A DNA stretch of 16,649 nucleotides from Anaerolineae bacterium (GTDB lineage Bacteria > Chloroflexota > Anaerolineae > JACIWR01). Where the stretch lies: contig JAGGZG010000362.1 of the NCBI GenBank assembly GCA_021162125.1, positions 1-16,649 of the forward strand, written 5' to 3'. A program made the position numbers and the translations under genes. The notes beneath the pieces were generated by a model. It did no database searches. It saw only the letters and a list, made by a program, of their open reading frames with translations, and was not told the DNA's origin. Shown here in pieces: positions 13,373-16,649 of this stretch (its first letter is position 1; every line of letters begins with the position of its first letter).

Positions 13373-16300
13373 GTCTCACCCCTCTCGATCTGATTCGGCG
13401 GCGCACAAATTCCAGCACGCGGCTGCGCGCCGTGCGCCACACGTGCAACCATTCAGCTCCCACGAAACGGAATAGCTTGCCCTCTCTGGTGCGCATGTAG
13501 AGTACAGGGCTGCCCCAGTCGCGCCCCTCAACGCCTCGCTTGGCGCTGATGATCGCATTTCGCGCTTTGGCGATGGCGTAATCCGCCTGGCCGGCGCGGA
13601 ACAGGGCCTCGTAGAATTTGGCGGCGAACAGCCTCGCAGAGTTGTCGTCAATGGGGAATTGCATACCCACTGCCGCGAGCAATTGTCCCCTTTGCACCAG
13701 CACCGGGGCCAGGCCCAGCGTCGCCCGGGCACTTTCGATGGTGGCGCTCTGACAGGCGTTCAGCACAACCAACGTTGGCGCGCGCACACGACCGGGCCCC
13801 TGCCGTCCGGCGAACAAAACGCTCAGCCGTTCCTCGTCCACGTCCTCATGCCAGCCATCCTCACCCTCCAGGCGCAGGTAAGCCCGCGCGTCCTCCACCT
13901 TCCCGTGGGCGGTGAAGTGCACGATGTCCCATCCCTCATCCGCGCCCAGCCGGGAATCCAGGGCGTCCATCGTGGATTTATCGCCCCGCTCCAGGAATTC
14001 CCATTCCATCTCACCGCGCTCGGCGAGAGGCTTCCACACATCCTCCAGCCGTCCCTGCTCTGCGGAAATCCCCAATGGTGCCAGGTCTCGAGGGCTGGAA
14101 GCCACCACCAGGATGCGCAGTGGTCGGGGGACGCGACGCGGTTCGGGAGGAGGCTCATCTGCTGCCATAGTCAAATCACGCACCAGGGCCGTCTGCGGTG
14201 AAGCGCCCAGAAAGCGCGGCGGCCGGCCACCATAGGCGTATTCCCAGGGCAAAGCGACCAGCTCGCGGGCGCTTTCCTCGAAGCGCAGGCGCAATCGGAG
14301 GGCGCGCCCGTCTACCAGATCGGCCAGCTCTCCGTGGAACAGGGTCTCAAACAGGCGGCGTCCCAGGTAGCGCAGCGCGTCCTCACTGACGCGGCCCTCT
14401 TCCAGGTCGGCCAGCACGGGACGCACCACCCGCTCCATCAGGGCTTCCACCTCTGCTGCGCTCACGTTAGCGGATGCAATCTCGTGGCCCTCCGCGCGGG
14501 CACGGACGTGCAACCCGTCTTCGTCCTGGGAGAGGGTGAGCTCCACGTCCCGGTAGCGCTGTTCCACGGCGATGCTGGTGACGAACACGTACAGCACCGC
14601 GCCGAGCACAGCCGCCAGGGTCAGACCGCCGGGCACGACGATGTAGGGCACTTTCCAAAAAGGACGCGGTTTGATCACGATGTCGAGCACCGTTTCCGGG
14701 GAGGCGTTCAGGTCGGGATCGAGGGCCTGCACCCGTAGGCGATACACGCGCTCGCCAATTACGTCTCGGTAGTGCAGGGGAAGCGCCAACGCATTGCTGG
14801 TGACGAATCCGTGGGTCGGAGTTTGCCCGGCTTGCAGCGAATACGTGTAGCGCAGGCGTTCGGGGTTGACCCGGAAGTCGGAGCCGGCGAGCTTCACGGG
14901 CCGGCCGGCCTGGTGATAGGGGCGGGTGATGCGCGAGATACCATTTTCCTGCCCGGCAGCCAGCTCGCCGCTCAGGTCGAACTCCAGCCGGGGGGCCAGC
15001 TCGCTGGGCCGGTAGCGGGTCAGGCCCTCGCTGGTGCCGAACCAGAGGTTACCGGTCGCGTCACGAACGATGGCGAAGACAGCGTCGTCGGCCAAGCCAT
15101 CGGCTGCCCGGAATGCGGGAACATCCCACATGGCATCCTCGCCGCGCACGTAGGGATACACTCCACCATCGGTGCCCAGCCACAGGTTGCCGTCGGCGTC
15201 GCCGATGATGGCGTAAACCGCCCGATCCGTCAGATAGCGGCGGTCGCAATAGGGTTGTGGTTCGTCCGAGCAGCGCACCAGGCCACCTTCTGTGCCGAAC
15301 CACAGGTTTCCCCTGTGATCGGCAAGGATGGCGTAAACCCGTCTCTCGTCGGGCTGTATGCCCGTTTCATGGAACTCCACCGGCGTGAGCGTGCCGGTTT
15401 GGTGATCGTAGCGATATACTTCGTTGAACGTGCTGAGCCACATTCCCCCGGCTGAATCCTGGCCCAGGGCCTGTACGTCGTCGTCGAGTTCGCGGTGCAG
15501 CGCCGCGCCATCGTAGCGCAGAAGTCCCTCGCCAGCAGCGATCCACAACTCGCCCCTGGCGGGGTCCGGCCACAGGTCACGCACATACAGCCCGGCCAGT
15601 GCATCTTCTGGCTCGCACGTGCCCTTCTGCAAGAGACAGATGCCGTCGGCAGTGCCCACCCACAGCACATCCTCCCCGGCGGCAGCAAGGGCCCGCACCG
15701 TGGCATGGGGCAGGCCGTCGCCGGTGGAGAAAGTGTGCCAGAAGTACCCGTCGAAACGGGACACCCCGCTCTCGGTGCCGAGCCACAGGCTGCCCTCTTT
15801 CGCATCCTGCCAGATGGCCTGTACCGTGTGGCCGATCAGCCCATCTACCGCACCGAAGCTCTGCGTCTCCCCGTCGAAGAACCGCACCACGCCGTCGTTG
15901 GTGCCCAGCCATACGGCTCGTTGAGAATCCTCGGCGATGGCCAGCACCGGTGCACCGGATACCACCTGTTCCAGACGGCCGTCTGGCTGGCGACGGAAAG
16001 CGCCCTTCTTCGTGCCGAACCAGAGGTTGCCGGTCGAGTCGTGAGCTATGGCAAAGACGGCCTCGCCAGCCAGGCCCTCGACTGGAGTGACGCCCGAAGG
16101 GTCGTAGCGATACACCCCGGCCCCCCACGTGCCCAGCCAGATGTGCCCCTGGTCGTCCTCAACCAGGCCGGTCACCACGGGATCCACCCGTAGTTGGAGA
16201 TCAACCTCAATCTCCTCCCCACAGGATTCGCCCCCGGGATCGCAGCGCCGCGCCCCACGCGCGGTGCCAAGCCACAGCGCACCGTCGGAGGTCTGGAGCA

Positions 16301-16649
16301 TGGCGGAGATGCCTATCAGCCCGGGCACGTCAGCGAAGGCCCGCGTCGGGGTTGTCTGTCCCGCATCGAGACGATACACGCCGTCCGACGCGCTGAGCCA
16401 CAGCGTGCCGTTGCGGTCGCGCAGGATCGAGCGCACCCCGCCGATTGAGGGGCTCTTGCGGGTGTGGTAGCCGTCGTAGCAGTACAGTCCGTCTCTGGTG
16501 CCGAACCACAGGCAGTCTGCGTTCTCGCCAATGGCCCGCACGTCGGAGATGTCCAGGTTCTGCACCGCGTGGAAAGGCTGCCATCTCTGGGGTCCCTGTG
16601 CCGTCGTGCCGGAGGGCCATAGCAAAAGAGCCGCGAGCAAGAGAACGAA
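13365..16649 (-). CDS. Membrane-spanning beta-propeller sensor fused to a CHAT caspase-like protease (5' end outside window)
   Basis: At least 1094 aa; the frame runs off the right edge, and the visible N-terminus (FVLLAALLLWPSGTTAQG) is the end of a signal peptide, so the true start lies beyond the window. Counting from the TTG at 16640, 13 repeats of the two-component-regulator propeller type (LWFGT, LWLGT, IWLGT and variants, each followed by G(L/V)xR(Y/F)) run from about 44 to 545, consistent with two seven-bladed propellers. A Y_Y_Y-like beta domain follows (about 575-660, with LRYTYSLQAG and YRLRVQALD), then one membrane helix (664-692). The cytoplasmic part (about 695-1060) is a CHAT domain with ALPWEYAY, the catalytic His in VHFTAHG (His912), the catalytic Cys in NACQSA (Cys963), and WGSPVLY. 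The histidine kinase usually found after such propellers is absent. The likely role is to sense an extracytoplasmic ligand and switch on a protease inside the cell. Confidence 0.9.
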   Translation of the reverse strand, partial: FVLLLAALLLWPSGTTAQGPQRWQPFHAVQNLDISDVRAIGENADCLWFGTRDGLYCYDGYHTRKSPSIGGVRSILRDRNGTLWLSASDGVYRLDAGQTTPTRAFADVPGLIGISAMLQTSDGALWLGTARGARRCDPGGESCGEEIEVDLQLRVDPVVTGLVEDDQGHIWLGTWGAGVYRYDPSGVTPVEGLAGEAVFAIAHDSTGNLWFGTKKGAFRRQPDGRLEQVVSGAPVLAIAEDSQRAVWLGTNDGVVRFFDGETQSFGAVDGLIGHTVQAIWQDAKEGSLWLGTESGVSRFDGYFWHTFSTGDGLPHATVRALAAAGEDVLWVGTADGICLLQKGTCEPEDALAGLYVRDLWPDPARGELWIAAGEGLLRYDGAALHRELDDDVQALGQDSAGGMWLSTFNEVYRYDHQTGTLTPVEFHETGIQPDERRVYAILADHRGNLWFGTEGGLVRCSDEPQPYCDRRYLTDRAVYAIIGDADGNLWLGTDGGVYPYVRGEDAMWDVPAFRAADGLADDAVFAIVRDATGNLWFGTSEGLTRYRPSELAPRLEFDLSGELAAGQENGISRITRPYHQAGRPVKLAGSDFRVNPERLRYTYSLQAGQTPTHGFVTSNALALPLHYRDVIGERVYRLRVQALDPDLNASPETVLDIVIKPRPFWKVPYIVVPGGLTLAAVLGAVLYVFVTSIAVEQRYRDVELTLSQDEDGLHVRARAEGHEIASANVSAAEVEALMERVVRPVLADLEEGRVSEDALRYLGRRLFETLFHGELADLVDGRALRLRLRFEESARELVALPWEYAYGGRPPRFLGASPQTALVRDLTMAADEPPPEPRRVPRPLRILVVASSPRDLAPLGISAEQGRLEDVWKPLAERGEMEWEFLERGDKSTMDALDSRLGADEGWDIVHFTAHGKVEDARAYLRLEGEDGWHEDVDEERLSVLFAGRQGPGRVRAPTLVVLNACQSATIESARATLGLAPVLVQRGQLLAAVGMQFPIDDNSARLFAAKFYEALFRAGQADYAIAKARNAIISAKRGVEGRDWGSPVLYMRTREGKLFRFVGAEWLHVWRTARSRVLEFVRRRIRSRGVRRE

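Noticed and set aside
15005..16510. Periodic repeats that might suggest a CRISPR array or tandem DNA repeat
   Set aside because: The periodicity comes from protein-level propeller blades (LWFGT-type) with variable spacing and diverged DNA, inside one open reading frame.

Overview
The window is GC-rich bacterial chromosomal DNA with tightly packed genes. The gene content suggests a non-model bacterium, most likely Chloroflexota (Anaerolineae-like): a GerW-type gene pair, a PrsW-family protein, a two-component-regulator-type beta-propeller, a CHAT caspase-like domain, and many short palindromic repeats between genes. This assignment is an inference from gene style; there is no rRNA or other marker here to prove it. 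I found no tRNA, rRNA, CRISPR array, transposase or phage gene.

Left part (1-4175, + strand): an exported membrane protein that joins a Vps62-like domain to a PrsW-family membrane domain whose catalytic residues are partly replaced, followed by a tRNA CCA-adding enzyme (cca). Each of these two genes ends inside a near-perfect palindrome that supplies its stop codon. The second palindrome also supplies the stop codon of the convergent gene on the other strand.

Middle (4172-5851, - strand): a type II toxin-antitoxin pair (Phd/YefM-like antitoxin, RelE-like toxin, overlapping as GTGA) with a good promoter, then two small tandem genes that look like divergent GerW/YtfJ-family paralogs, each with a C-terminal membrane helix. 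About 300 bases with no gene follow, holding the promoter and two strong GC palindromes.

Centre-right (5852-12476, - strand): a complete branched-chain amino-acid-type ABC transporter in the order livJ (lipoprotein binding protein), livH, livM, livG, livF, followed by alanine racemase (alr). The permease and ATPase genes overlap or nearly abut. livJ is separated from livH by about 356 bases packed with repeat hairpins. Upstream of livJ is a sigma-70-type promoter with both hexamers perfect (TTGACA, 17 bases, TATAAT) and a leader of about 340 nt with an operator-like or switch-like set of GGTGAAC half-sites.

Right end (12932-16649, - strand): the most unusual system. A large exported protein, cut by the window edge, has 13 visible propeller repeats, a Y_Y_Y-like domain, one membrane helix and an intact CHAT (caspase-like) protease domain in place of a histidine kinase. 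An unrecognised four-helix membrane protein overlaps its end by 8 bases and is probably translationally coupled to it. This looks like a transmembrane sensor-protease with a possible membrane partner or substrate.
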